Shown here piece after piece: positions 9,832 to 17,626 of a stretch of 64,000 nt of DNA. Positions within the stretch are counted from its first letter, which is position 1, and each line of letters opens with the position of its first letter. The stretch spans positions 62,001 to 126,000 of the forward strand of contig NZ_JARXVM010000016.1 in the NCBI RefSeq assembly GCF_029892285.1, in the 5' to 3' direction. A program made the position numbers and the translations under genes. Source of the stretch: Rhizobium sp. SG_E_25_P2 (GTDB lineage: Bacteria; Pseudomonadota; Alphaproteobacteria; Rhizobiales; Rhizobiaceae). The notes beneath the pieces are model-generated. The model did not search any database. It saw only the letters and a program-made list of their open reading frames with translations, and was not told the origin of the DNA.

Positions 9832-9995
9832 GGTCATCCTCGATTGTCTTTCCGCATGTTCTCCGCGCTCTCACGCGGCGACGATCAGATTAAAGCATGG
9901 CGGCGATTGAAAAAACCGCCGCGAATCAAACAACTATGATCATGCACAGATTTGTTGCGGAGGTAAAACCGTTCAACTCCGCTTTGTCGGGACGC

Positions 9996-11411
9996 TCAGC
10001 GCCCGTCGACCGTGCGAAGGCCGAACCACTTGTCCTTGACCTTGCCGTAATGCTCTTCCGGCTCGTAGCGCGCCACTTTCAATCCGACTGTGTCGATGGT
10101 CAGATGACCCATGGCCGCGACCGCGCCAAAACTCGCCACCACGGCGTCGCGATTGGCGCTGGCCAAACCTTCGCGGGCGTTCAGCACGCGCGCCTGATAA
10201 TCCAGCACGTCGAGCGTGGTGGCCTGGCCGACTTTGCGTTCTTCGAGCACGCCGTCCAGCGCTTGCTGCGCTGCCTGCAGCTGAACATTGCCGGCCTCGA
10301 TCATCGCCTTGGCGGCGTCGAACTGGGCGATGGCCGCCACGATCGTGCGCTGCACTTCCAGCCGTGTCGAATCAAGCTGGATCTGCTGCTGGCCCAACCG
10401 TTCCTTGGCCTGGCGGATTTCACCATATTCCGCGCCGCCCTGATAAATCGGCACATTGATGCGGGCGGTCACCGAAGAAGAATTGTAATTGTTGAGCGTT
10501 GACCAGTCGGAATTGCCGCCATTCGCCGACACCTGCCCTTGGACGACCACGCCAGGCAACATCGCCCCCTCGGCGGTCTTGACCTGGAAGCCGGCGGAAT
10601 CGATGGCGTACATCGCCGCGAGAATAGCGGGATGTTCACGCCAGCCAGTGGCCACGGCGTCGTCGATGGACTTGGGCAAAGTCTTGCTCAACGGCTTGGC
10701 CTGACGGATGGCCTTGGGCGTTTCCCCAACGATCTGCACATAGACGGCGCGGCTTTGCTTCAGCTGAAAATCCGCATTCGCAAGCGCGCCCTCGGCCTGG
10801 GCGAGTTCCGCCTCGGCCAGGCTCACATCGGTCTTCGTGCCCTCGCCCACGTCGAGACGCGAGGTGGCGGCGTTGACCTGTTCGCGCAAGAAAGCGAGAT
10901 TCTGCTTGCGGATCGACACGATTTCCTGGTCGCGCGCAATATTGGCGTAAGACTGCGCCGCCGACAAAAGAGTCTGAATTTCCGTGGCTTTGAGATTGGC
11001 GCGCTCAGAATACACGGTTGATTCCGCCGACCTGACCCGGTTCAACGTCTGAAAACCGTCGAAAATCTGTTGCGTGACCGTCAATCCCGCCGATTTATTG
11101 AAAAAGTCCAGGCCATAATTTTGGGCCTCGGCTATGTCAGAAGCTTCTTTGCCGCTGTAGCGTGTGCTGCTGATCTGCGCGAATCCAGAGACCTGCGGTC
11201 GCCAGCCAGCCTTGGCGATGGTGACGCCTTCATCGGTCGCGCGCAACCCGGCGCGGGCGGCGTTGAGGTCTGGATTGTTCTCGTAGGCCTTGGCCATCGC
11301 ATCGAAAATGCTGTCGGCCCAGGCCGCGCTGGACAAGGCGACAATTGCCGGCGCCATCACAGCAGCCAACAAAGCTCTTCTGAATTTCAACACGGTACCC
11401 ACCCTGCGCAT
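9996..11411 (-). CDS. tolC: TolC-family outer-membrane efflux/secretion channel
   Basis: A 471-residue outer-membrane factor. An N-terminal signal peptide (FRRALLAAVMAPAIVALSSAAWA) is followed by two copies of the TolC coiled-coil/beta-barrel unit. Family marks include AYENNPDLNAARAGLRATDE near the N-terminus and NVPIYQGGAEYGEIRQAKE in the second half. Such channels dock with type I secretion or RND pumps, so it could serve the RTX proteins in this window, but no inner-membrane partner is adjacent. The ATG at 11411 follows AAGAAGG and starts right before the signal peptide; the longer frame to 11447 adds only arginine-rich sequence. Confidence 0.88.
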   Translation of the reverse strand: MRRVGTVLKFRRALLAAVMAPAIVALSSAAWADSIFDAMAKAYENNPDLNAARAGLRATDEGVTIAKAGWRPQVSGFAQISSTRYSGKEASDIAEAQNYGLDFFNKSAGLTVTQQIFDGFQTLNRVRSAESTVYSERANLKATEIQTLLSAAQSYANIARDQEIVSIRKQNLAFLREQVNAATSRLDVGEGTKTDVSLAEAELAQAEGALANADFQLKQSRAVYVQIVGETPKAIRQAKPLSKTLPKSIDDAVATGWREHPAILAAMYAIDSAGFQVKTAEGAMLPGVVVQGQVSANGGNSDWSTLNNYNSSSVTARINVPIYQGGAEYGEIRQAKERLGQQQIQLDSTRLEVQRTIVAAIAQFDAAKAMIEAGNVQLQAAQQALDGVLEERKVGQATTLDVLDYQARVLNAREGLASANRDAVVASFGAVAAMGHLTIDTVGLKVARYEPEEHYGKVKDKWFGLRTVDGR

Positions 11412-11600
11412 GACGCCTTCTTTTCGACGCCTTCCGCGACACGTCATGTGCCGTCCGCCGGAGCGCCGAGCGAAGCATGCTTCGCGAGCCGCACTATGCG
11501 TATAGAAGTCGCGCGCGGCAACCGATTAACAAAGCTTTAGGACATTCAATCTGTGGACACGTTGCCGCTCGGCAACAAAACGGCGCGTTTCCAAAATAGA

Positions 11601-11622
11601 AAGGGCGGCCAACGCCGCCCTT
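11601..11622. terminator. Terminator after the pcm-like gene
   Basis: The compact stem AAGGGCGG / CCGCCCTT lies just beyond the pcm stop. On the minus strand it is followed by a short T-rich stretch. Confidence 0.75.
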
Positions 11623-11630
11623 GTCGAATA

Positions 11631-12275
11631 TTAGAAAACGAATTCAGCTATCTTTTCGAAACCGGGAAGCTTCCGCACCGAAGTGTTGAAGCCGAAACGC
11701 TCCGACACCGCGCGGCCTTCGCTGACGAACACCTTCGCGCTGGACGCCAATCCTTCGCCAAAAACAGCGACGAGCCGACCGCCCTCTTTCAGTTGATCAA
11801 ACAGCGACTGAGGCAATTCCTCGACCGCGCCGTTGACGAAGATCGCGTCATACGGCCCCTTGGCCGGACAGCCGACGGAAAGCGCGCCGGTCACCAGCGT
11901 GACATTGTCGACGCCATCAAGGGCCGCCTTGGCGAATTCGGCGGCCGCCGGCGTTTCCTCGACCGTCACCACGCTTGCGCCCATATGCGCCATCAGGGCC
12001 GCAGAATAACCGCTCGCGGCGCCGATCTCCAGCACGCGCTCGCCGGCGCGAAGATCGAGAAGCTGCAGCATCTTGGCGAGCGGCGACGGCTCCATCATGT
12101 AACGGCCTTCGCCGACATTGATGTCGGTGTCGATATAAGAGAGCGCCTTGAGGTGCTCTGGCGTGAATTTTTCGCGCGGAACCGCGAGAAACGCCGCGAG
12201 CACCGTCCTGGACGTTACGTCCGTCGTGCGAATCTGATTGTCGACCATTTTGGCGCGCTGCGCTGCGTAATCCAT
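11631..12275 (-). CDS. Protein-L-isoaspartate O-methyltransferase family protein
   Basis: A 214-residue SAM-dependent methyltransferase of the PCMT family, which repairs or tags isoaspartyl residues in aged proteins. The SAM-binding motif VLEIGAASGYSAALMAHMG is at about residues 82-100, preceded by the conserved EPSPLAKMLQLLDL. Canonical PCMTs have IGTGSGY; here it is IGAASGY, as in the alphaproteobacterial subfamily. The start MDYAAQRAKMVDNQIRTTDV at 12275 is the usual one; an in-frame ATG at 12290 is possible. It precedes the TolC-type gene on the same strand with a terminator and a 0.2-kb gap between them. The substrate is inferred from the family. Confidence 0.85.
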   Translation of the reverse strand: MDYAAQRAKMVDNQIRTTDVTSRTVLAAFLAVPREKFTPEHLKALSYIDTDINVGEGRYMMEPSPLAKMLQLLDLRAGERVLEIGAASGYSAALMAHMGASVVTVEETPAAAEFAKAALDGVDNVTLVTGALSVGCPAKGPYDAIFVNGAVEELPQSLFDQLKEGGRLVAVFGEGLASSAKVFVSEGRAVSERFGFNTSVRKLPGFEKIAEFVF

Positions 12276-12395
12276 TGTCGGAGGCCCCATCGTAAAGCTT
12301 TAAGAACCGCTTGCCTGCGAGCGGTATTAGTCCGCCTGCGTCGCGCTTTCAAGCGGGCGCGCGCCGCAACGCAAAAAAGAACCGAAACAACAAAC

Positions 12396-12423
12396 GAAAA
12401 AGCCGATCGCGCGGGCGATCGGC
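12396..12423 (-). terminator. Terminator of the tRNA-Asn pair
   Basis: On the minus strand GCCGATCGC / GCGATCGGC (9-bp stem, 4-base loop) is followed by TTTTT. It lies 26 bp beyond the downstream tRNA-Asn. Confidence 0.88.
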
Positions 12424-12448
12424 TCTCGAGCGGCTATCGCCGCAAATT

Positions 12449-12523
12449 TGGCTCCTCGGGCCGGATTCGAACCGGCGACCTGTCGATTAACAGTCGAATG
12501 CTCTACCGCTGAGCTACCAAGGA
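12449..12523 (-). tRNA. tRNA-Asn (GTT), copy 1
   Basis: A 75-nt cloverleaf with encoded CCA. The acceptor TCCTTGG pairs with CCGAGGA and the T-arm is GGTTCGAATCC. The anticodon GTT lies at 12489-12491. It differs from copy 2 only at base pair 4-69 (T-A here). Confidence 0.97.
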
Positions 12524-12564
12524 TCAACACGATACTACAGTCTTCACTTTGCCACTTGCAAAGT

Positions 12565-12639
12565 TGGCTCCCCGGGCCGGATTCGAACCGGCGACCTGTC
12601 GATTAACAGTCGAATGCTCTACCGCTGAGCTACCAGGGA
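12565..12639 (-). tRNA. tRNA-Asn (GTT), copy 2
   Basis: A 75-nt cloverleaf with encoded CCA and the same anticodon loop as copy 1. The acceptor TCCCTGG pairs with CCGGGGA, so pair 4-69 is C-G. It lies 41 bp upstream of copy 1 on the same strand and is probably co-transcribed with it. Confidence 0.97.
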
Positions 12640-12669
12640 ATAACTGCGTCTTCCGCGTCGTTGGGCGGC

Positions 12670-12698
12670 GTAATACAAACGCTTTCGGGATTTGCCAA
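12670..12698 (-). promoter_or_regulatory. Promoter of the tRNA-Asn pair
   Basis: On the minus strand TTGGCA and TATTAC are separated by 17 bases and end about 30 bp before the first tRNA-Asn. Both boxes are close to the housekeeping sigma-factor consensus. Confidence 0.7.
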
Positions 12699-12821
12699 GC
12701 GATTTTTTCGAATTTCCCAATTTTTCGCAAGGACAAGTCGTCAAACCACTGAGGACCTCGCAAGAGCTTACCTCCCCTAATTTGACGCAAAGAAATCTCG
12801 CTCAACTTTTTCCAAATCCGT

Positions 12822-12851
12822 CTTGCGGATCTCAAACCTTCCTGTTAGAAG
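12822..12851 (+). promoter_or_regulatory. Probable promoter of tRNA-Cys
   Basis: CTTGCG and TAGAAG are separated by 18 bases. The same -35 box and spacing precede the three tRNA-Glu genes. The distance to the tRNA (about 80 bp) is long, so this is less certain than those. Confidence 0.5.
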
Positions 12852-12932
12852 CCCGCCAACCGCCGGGATGGTGAAACAAACATCCCTGTTACATGCGCGT
12901 CGGCTGTTGAAGCCAGACGTCGCATCACGAGA

Positions 12933-13006
12933 GGCCTCGTGGCGGAGTGGTGACGCAGAGGACTGCAAATCCTTGTACCCCGGTTCAATTCCGGGCGAGG
13001 CCTCCA
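12933..13006 (+). tRNA. tRNA-Cys (GCA)
   Basis: A 74-nt cloverleaf with encoded CCA. The acceptor GGCCTCG pairs with CGAGGCC, the anticodon GCA is at 12965-12967, and the T-arm is CGGTTCAATTCCG. It has a short variable loop and no adjacent terminator. Confidence 0.96.
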
Positions 13007-13029
13007 AAAATACTCCTATGTAATCAATG

Positions 13030-13329
13030 TTATTCGTTGTGGTGACGGTTTGTCTGCCGCAAATACGCCGCCGCATCGTCTGGAAGTTCCGGCGCGGCCG
13101 AAAGCACCACCGCGACATTCTTGCCGCCGCAGCGGCTGCAGACGAGTCGTGGCGCGAGATCAGGCGGAAGCGCGCTCTGATGTTCCCCCAATCGGGCGAT
13201 TATCGATGGAAGGTCGAGCGGCGCGCTCCAGTGGCAGCCGGGATTGTTGCAATAGGCGTGCAAATGCAGTCCCGCGTCTCGCAAGGCTCCGAGTGTTTTG
13301 TGTCTGACGGCGATCAGTTTTTCGCGCAT
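13030..13329 (-). CDS. Small zinc-ribbon-like hypothetical protein
   Basis: A 99-residue protein of unknown function. Two cysteine pairs, CNNPGC and CSRCGG, about 40 residues apart suggest a zinc ribbon. The C-terminus is alanine-rich and ends in charged residues (RQTNRHHNE). The frame is open to 13389, but the ATG at 13329 has GGAGG five bases upstream and removes an unlikely FFFRPGRH extension. Neighbours (tRNA-Cys and another small gene) give no hint of function. Confidence 0.65.
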   Translation of the reverse strand: MREKLIAVRHKTLGALRDAGLHLHAYCNNPGCHWSAPLDLPSIIARLGEHQSALPPDLAPRLVCSRCGGKNVAVVLSAAPELPDDAAAYLRQTNRHHNE

Positions 13330-13479
13330 GTCGCCTCCAATCTCAACATGGCGCCCCGGCCTGAAAAAGAAAAGGCGAGTCGCGGCCAAACCCGTCCGCT
13401 CACCGCGTTGCGCTTATTTTAATATTCATTTGAAAATGTGAAGATACCGCCGGAATTACGGTCGTGTGGGAGGTTGCCG

Positions 13480-13788
13480 TTGAAGAATCGCTTTTCGCTG
13501 CATCTGGGGCAAATCGAATTCGGGATTCTTCGCGTCAATTCGGCGTCCGCCCCGAAGTTTCTCGCCACCGCGCAAGCGCTTCTCGGCGAATTGGGCCAAC
13601 AAAGCGAACAGACGCCCGAACTGATTGACGACATCGCCGCGCTCGATCTTACTCTTCGCACGCTGGCGGAATTTGCCGGCGCTTATACTGTGGGTTCGAA
13701 GGAGCCGACCTATCTGACCCAGGCGCGCGGCAAGGCGCTGAAGGCGCTGGACGTGCTTCGCGCCCGGCTATCGGCCTCCGGCGCATAA
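13480..13788 (+). CDS. Small hypothetical protein with probable TTG start
   Basis: A 102-residue helical protein with no family I recognise. It is rich in L, A and E, with ALLGELGQQSEQTPELIDDI in the middle and KALKALDVLRARLSASGA at the end. An ATG at 13438 in the same frame has no ribosome site, whereas the TTG at 13480 follows GGGAGG by six bases, so TTG is the likelier start. It is soluble, with no signal or membrane segment. The next gene begins 66 bp downstream. Confidence 0.6.
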   Translation: MKNRFSLHLGQIEFGILRVNSASAPKFLATAQALLGELGQQSEQTPELIDDIAALDLTLRTLAEFAGAYTVGSKEPTYLTQARGKALKALDVLRARLSASGA

Positions 13789-13854
13789 TCAGGGCTTGCA
13801 GCCTGTGGAACGCCTTGCGCTCCCGGCGCGTTGCGAAGGCAAAGGAGCACGCCC

Positions 13855-14025
13855 ATGAGACCCGATGACGAGCCCGCGCTCGCTCCGAGCGCCGAAAATT
13901 CAGCACAGAAAATGAAACGAGTTACCCTCGGAAAGGGCCTGCTCGTGGTTTTTATGGCCTTTGCGGCGTTGATATTCACGCTATACGCCGCAATCCTGGT
14001 TTGGGCCGGAATGACGGCAAATTAA
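13855..14025 (+). CDS. Small single-pass membrane protein
   Basis: A 56-residue protein with a polar N-terminus (RPDDEPALAPSAENSAQ) and one strong transmembrane segment (LLVVFMAFAALIFTLYAAI). AAGGAG lies seven bases before the ATG. Function is unknown. Confidence 0.6.
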   Translation: MRPDDEPALAPSAENSAQKMKRVTLGKGLLVVFMAFAALIFTLYAAILVWAGMTAN

Positions 14026-14134
14026 GAGCGGTTGATCGCTTTCCTCGATACAAATGCGAATTCGTGGCCATGCACGGAACATTTTCCGTCATACGCCCCT
14101 TTAGAGGCATAGACACATCGAAGAGGTGATTATC

Positions 14135-14572
14135 ATGGCTCGTTTATCAATGTCAGCGGCTGCTATCGGAATTGGCGCGATCATGGCCTTTACCAGCATC
14201 GTGCCGGTGACCGCCCAGCCGATGCCGCTTCCCCGCCCCCAGGCGGAGACGGGAACGGATCTGGTCCAGGTCCGCGAACAGGGTCGCCGCATCATCCGCC
14301 AGCGCCATAACAACTGGCGCGGCCATCGCGGCTATCGCTATCATCGCCATGGCTATCGCCGCCATTCCAATGGATTCTGGTATCCGCTGGCCGCCTTTTC
14401 CGCCGGGGCCATCATCGGCGGCGCGATCGCGGCGCCGTCGGTGCGTGTGCGCACAGGCAATCCGCACCGCCGGTGGTGCCGAAATCATTACCGGTCCTAT
14501 CGCGCCTATGACAACTCGTTTCAGCCCTATAACGGCCCGCGCCGCCAGTGCATGTCGCCATATGGCGGCTGA
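14135..14572 (+). CDS. BA14K-like secreted or envelope protein
   Basis: A 145-residue protein with a signal peptide (SMSAAAIGIGAIMAFTSIVPVTAQ), a basic Tyr/His/Arg-rich stretch (GHRGYRYHRHGYRRHSNG), a glycine-containing hydrophobic helix (AAFSAGAIIGGAIAAP), and a C-terminal motif with WCRNHYRSY and QCMSP. The last part resembles the BA14K family, named after a Brucella immunoreactive protein. AGAGG lies eight bases before the ATG; a GTG three codons upstream is less likely. It is probably monocistronic, with a hairpin following. Confidence 0.7.
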   Translation: MARLSMSAAAIGIGAIMAFTSIVPVTAQPMPLPRPQAETGTDLVQVREQGRRIIRQRHNNWRGHRGYRYHRHGYRRHSNGFWYPLAAFSAGAIIGGAIAAPSVRVRTGNPHRRWCRNHYRSYRAYDNSFQPYNGPRRQCMSPYGG

Positions 14573-14583
14573 TCAAGATGTGA

Positions 14584-14610
14584 ACAGGGGCCGCGCGAGG
14601 CGGCCCCTGT
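14584..14610 (+). terminator. Terminator after the BA14K-like gene
   Basis: A 10-bp stem ACAGGGGCCG / CGGCCCCTGT with a 7-base loop lies just past the stop. No T-run follows on the plus strand. Confidence 0.65.
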
Positions 14611-14679
14611 ATTGCAAACTCTTCTCGGCTTCTCATTGATCCCAAAGCAAAAACAGCACGTAGATGGACTGGCGGACAA

Positions 14680-16182
14680 TTGGGAAATGACAGAGTGGCT
14701 GAGAAAAAAACGGGTCCAGGACCCTCCATCGTCTGGTTTCGCCGCGATTTGCGGCTGAGTGACAACCCGGCTTTGGCCGCCGCCCTGCTGGCAGGCGGCG
14801 ACGTGATCTGCATCTATATCCGCGAAGATGAGGAGGTTTTCGCCGGCGCGCATGGCGCCGCTCAGGCCTGGTGGCTTCATAATTCACTGGAGAGACTGAG
14901 CGCCGACCTCGTCGCGCGCGGCAACCGGCTGTTGCTGCTCACCGGTCATGCGGAAGACGCGCTCGATTCGCTGATCGAAACAACCGGCGCCCGCGCGGTG
15001 TTCTGGAACCGGCGCTACGATCTCGCTTCGCGCGACATCGACGCCGCCATCAAGAAAAATCTGAAAGCTCGGGGCCTCGATGCAAGAAGCTTCGACGGGT
15101 TCCTGCTGCACGACCCCATGGCCTTGATGACCGGACAGGGAAAGCGATTTTCCGTCTATTCCCCGTTCTGGCGCGCCTTCGAAGCGCAATATCGCCCGAT
15201 CGACGCCATTCCAGCGCCAGAGCGAATTCCGGCTTGCGCCGGCGCGGCGGAAAGCGAGGACCTCGCGGCATGGAGCCTGTTGCCGAACAAGCCTGATTGG
15301 GCCGGCGGCTTTCGAGAGACATGGACTCCCGGAGAAGCCGGCGCCGAAGCCGCTCTCCAGGCGTTTCTCGACGAGGCGGTGAAAGGCTACAAGAAGAATC
15401 GCGACATTCCAGGCAAAAAGACCACCTCGCGCCTGTCGCCGCATCTCGCTTTCGGCGAAATCTCGCCGCACCGGATCTGGCGCGCCACCGAAGGGCTGAC
15501 CGACGCCATCCCCGCCGAGGACATTATTCATTTTCGCAAGGAACTCGTCTGGCGAGAATTTTCCTGGCATCTGCTGTTTCACGTCCCCGATCTGGCGAGC
15601 CGCAACCTCAACCGTAAATTCGACGCCTTTCCCTGGGCGGACAATCCCGAGGGCCTTGATCTCTGGACGCGCGGATTGACCGGATATCCGATCGTCGACG
15701 CCGGTATGCGCGAACTCTGGCGCACCGGTTGGATGCACAATCGCGTCCGCATGATTGTCGCCTCCTTCCTCATCAAGGACCTGCTTGTGCATTGGACCGA
15801 GGGCGAATCCTGGTTCCGGGATACGCTGGTCGATGTCGATCTCGCGAGCAACGCCGCAAGCTGGCAATGGGTGGCGGGTTGCGGCGCCGACGCTGCGCCC
15901 TATTTCCGGATTTTCAATCCCGTCAAGCAGGGCGAAACGTTTGATCCCGACGGCGCCTATGTGCGCCAGTATTGCCCGGAACTGGCCCGCCTGCCCGACC
16001 GTTATATTCACAGGCCCTGGGAGGCTCCTGCCGATGCGCTGGCCAGCGCTGGCGTGACGCTCGGCGACACCTATCCGAAGCCTGTCGTAGACCATGACCG
16101 GGCGCGCAAGGCGGCGCTTGCCGCCTATGCTGAGATCACTGGATCAAACCAGGGGGATGAGCCCCAGCAAGACAATGTTTAG
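14680..16182 (+). CDS. phrB: Deoxyribodipyrimidine photolyase
   Basis: A flavoprotein of up to 500 residues that splits UV-induced pyrimidine dimers with blue light. The N-terminal antenna domain begins IVWFRRDLRLSDNPAL. The FAD-binding domain contains WREFSWHLLFH, LTGYPIVDAGMRELWRTGWM and HNRVRMIVASFLIKDLL, with the family-typical VDLASNAASWQWVAGCG. Near 16000 is YIHRPWEAP, the usual end of class I enzymes. The start is unclear: a TTG at 14680 and a GTG at 14695 are both possible and neither has a strong ribosome site. The cyclopropane synthase gene follows 70 bp downstream. Confidence 0.93.
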   Translation: MGNDRVAEKKTGPGPSIVWFRRDLRLSDNPALAAALLAGGDVICIYIREDEEVFAGAHGAAQAWWLHNSLERLSADLVARGNRLLLLTGHAEDALDSLIETTGARAVFWNRRYDLASRDIDAAIKKNLKARGLDARSFDGFLLHDPMALMTGQGKRFSVYSPFWRAFEAQYRPIDAIPAPERIPACAGAAESEDLAAWSLLPNKPDWAGGFRETWTPGEAGAEAALQAFLDEAVKGYKKNRDIPGKKTTSRLSPHLAFGEISPHRIWRATEGLTDAIPAEDIIHFRKELVWREFSWHLLFHVPDLASRNLNRKFDAFPWADNPEGLDLWTRGLTGYPIVDAGMRELWRTGWMHNRVRMIVASFLIKDLLVHWTEGESWFRDTLVDVDLASNAASWQWVAGCGADAAPYFRIFNPVKQGETFDPDGAYVRQYCPELARLPDRYIHRPWEAPADALASAGVTLGDTYPKPVVDHDRARKAALAAYAEITGSNQGDEPQQDNV

Positions 16183-16252
16183 GCTCGACAAGCGACGAAT
16201 TTTTTGCGGAACTGGGAATTGCGGGACAGGGATAAAAGGGGATCACAACAAC

Positions 16253-17506
16253 ATGGGACAACATAGCCTCACTGCCGAAGAAACCTTGGCCGCAGAACCG
16301 CTCAACGCCGCCAATCTCGCCAAATTCAACAAGGGCCTGCCGCTGACCGTGCAGATGATCTTCAAGGGTCTCGTCAATATTGACGTCGGTTCGCTCACGC
16401 TTCGAACGCCCGAGGGCCGGCTGGTCCGTATATCCGGCCACAAAGCCGGGCCCGATGCGGTCATCACATTGAAAAACTGGAATCTGTTCACCCATTCGAT
16501 CACCGGCGGCGCGATCGCTGCGGCGGATTCCTATATCGACGGCGATTGGGACAGCGCCGATATCGGCCAGTTCCTCGAACTTTTCCTGGTCAACCAGCAT
16601 GTCGGCGGCCGTTTCGCCAATGGCGCACGCGGCCTGCTTCGCATCGTCGAACGGTTCCGCCACTGGATGAACGCCAACACCAAGACCGGCTCCAAGCGCA
16701 ATATTTCGGCCCATTACGATCTCGGCAATGAGTTCTACAAGGCATGGCTCGACCCGACCATGACTTATTCCTCCGCACTCTATTCCACCGGCGCCAATGA
16801 CCTACCCTCCGCCCAGCGGGCCAAATATCGCGCGCTCGCAGAGGCCACCGGCATTCAGCCCGGCGACCGCGTGCTGGAAATCGGCTGCGGCTGGGGCGGC
16901 TTTGCAGAATTTGCCGCAAGCGAGATCGGCTGCCAGGTCACCGGCCTGACGATTTCCCGCGAGCAGCTGAAATTCGCCTCCGAACGCATGCAGCGCCAGG
17001 GACTGTCGGACAAGGTCGATCTCAGATTCCAGGATTATCGCGACGAGACCGGCGTCTATGACAAGATCGTCTCGATCGAAATGTTCGAGGCGGTCGGCGA
17101 GCGTTACTGGCCCGTCTATTTCGGCAAATTGCGGGAATGTTTGAAGCCGGGCGGCCGCGCCGGTCTGCAGGTCATCACCATCGATGAAAAGGCCTATGCC
17201 GATTACAAGGCCAATCCCGATTTCATCCAGAAATACATTTTCCCGGGCGGCATGCTGCCGACGCCGCGCCATCTCGCCGAACATGGCGCGAAAGCCGGCC
17301 TGTCTCTGGTCAGCAGTTTCGGCTTCGGCCATGATTACGCGCGCACCTTGGCCGAATGGCGGGTGAAATTCTGGGAAACCTGGGATCGGTTGCAACCGCT
17401 CGGCTTCGACAACAGGTTCAAGCGGCTCTGGGAGTTCTACTTCTTTTATTGCGAAGCCGGCTTCCGCTCCCGCAATATCGATGTGCGCCAGGTGGTTTAT
17501 GCCTGA
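16253..17506 (+). CDS. cfa: Cyclopropane-fatty-acyl-phospholipid synthase
   Basis: A 417-residue SAM-dependent enzyme that converts unsaturated acyl chains of membrane phospholipids to cyclopropane rings, often in stationary phase or under acid stress. An N-terminal lipid-binding region (residues 1-140) precedes the methyltransferase core, with SAM motif VLEIGCGWGG at 207-216 and the family motif ISAHYDLGNEFYKAWLDPTM before it. The C-terminus FFYCEAGFRSRNIDV is also typical. The frame is open back to 16094 inside phrB, but MGQHSLTAEET at 16253, after AAAGGGGATC, is preferred. It may be co-transcribed with the photolyase gene. Confidence 0.93.
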   Translation: MGQHSLTAEETLAAEPLNAANLAKFNKGLPLTVQMIFKGLVNIDVGSLTLRTPEGRLVRISGHKAGPDAVITLKNWNLFTHSITGGAIAAADSYIDGDWDSADIGQFLELFLVNQHVGGRFANGARGLLRIVERFRHWMNANTKTGSKRNISAHYDLGNEFYKAWLDPTMTYSSALYSTGANDLPSAQRAKYRALAEATGIQPGDRVLEIGCGWGGFAEFAASEIGCQVTGLTISREQLKFASERMQRQGLSDKVDLRFQDYRDETGVYDKIVSIEMFEAVGERYWPVYFGKLRECLKPGGRAGLQVITIDEKAYADYKANPDFIQKYIFPGGMLPTPRHLAEHGAKAGLSLVSSFGFGHDYARTLAEWRVKFWETWDRLQPLGFDNRFKRLWEFYFFYCEAGFRSRNIDVRQVVYA

Positions 17507-17626
17507 GAGATTGAAATCCTTTTCCGCCCTCAGGGCCGTCCTCGGCAACTAAATTCCTTGCGCTGACAGGGCCTGGCGTGAAAAACACCGGGTCTCGGAA
17601 CCAAGGAAAAACAGGCGGACAGGATC

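Noticed and set aside
9900-9922. Inverted repeat GCGGCG / CGCCGC upstream of the PopZ-like gene
   Set aside because: The T-run is inside the loop rather than after the stem, and the arms are short and GC-only, so neither a terminator nor an operator can be supported.
6211-9939. A 1242-residue open frame on the plus strand opposite valS and the PopZ-like gene
   Set aside because: It is antisense to well-supported genes; long stop-free antisense frames are expected at this GC content, and its residues (many R, H, D, L) look like a reverse-complement shadow.
12449-13006. Possible genomic island attached to the tRNA cluster
   Set aside because: No integrase, no direct repeat of a tRNA end and no composition change were seen next to these tRNAs.
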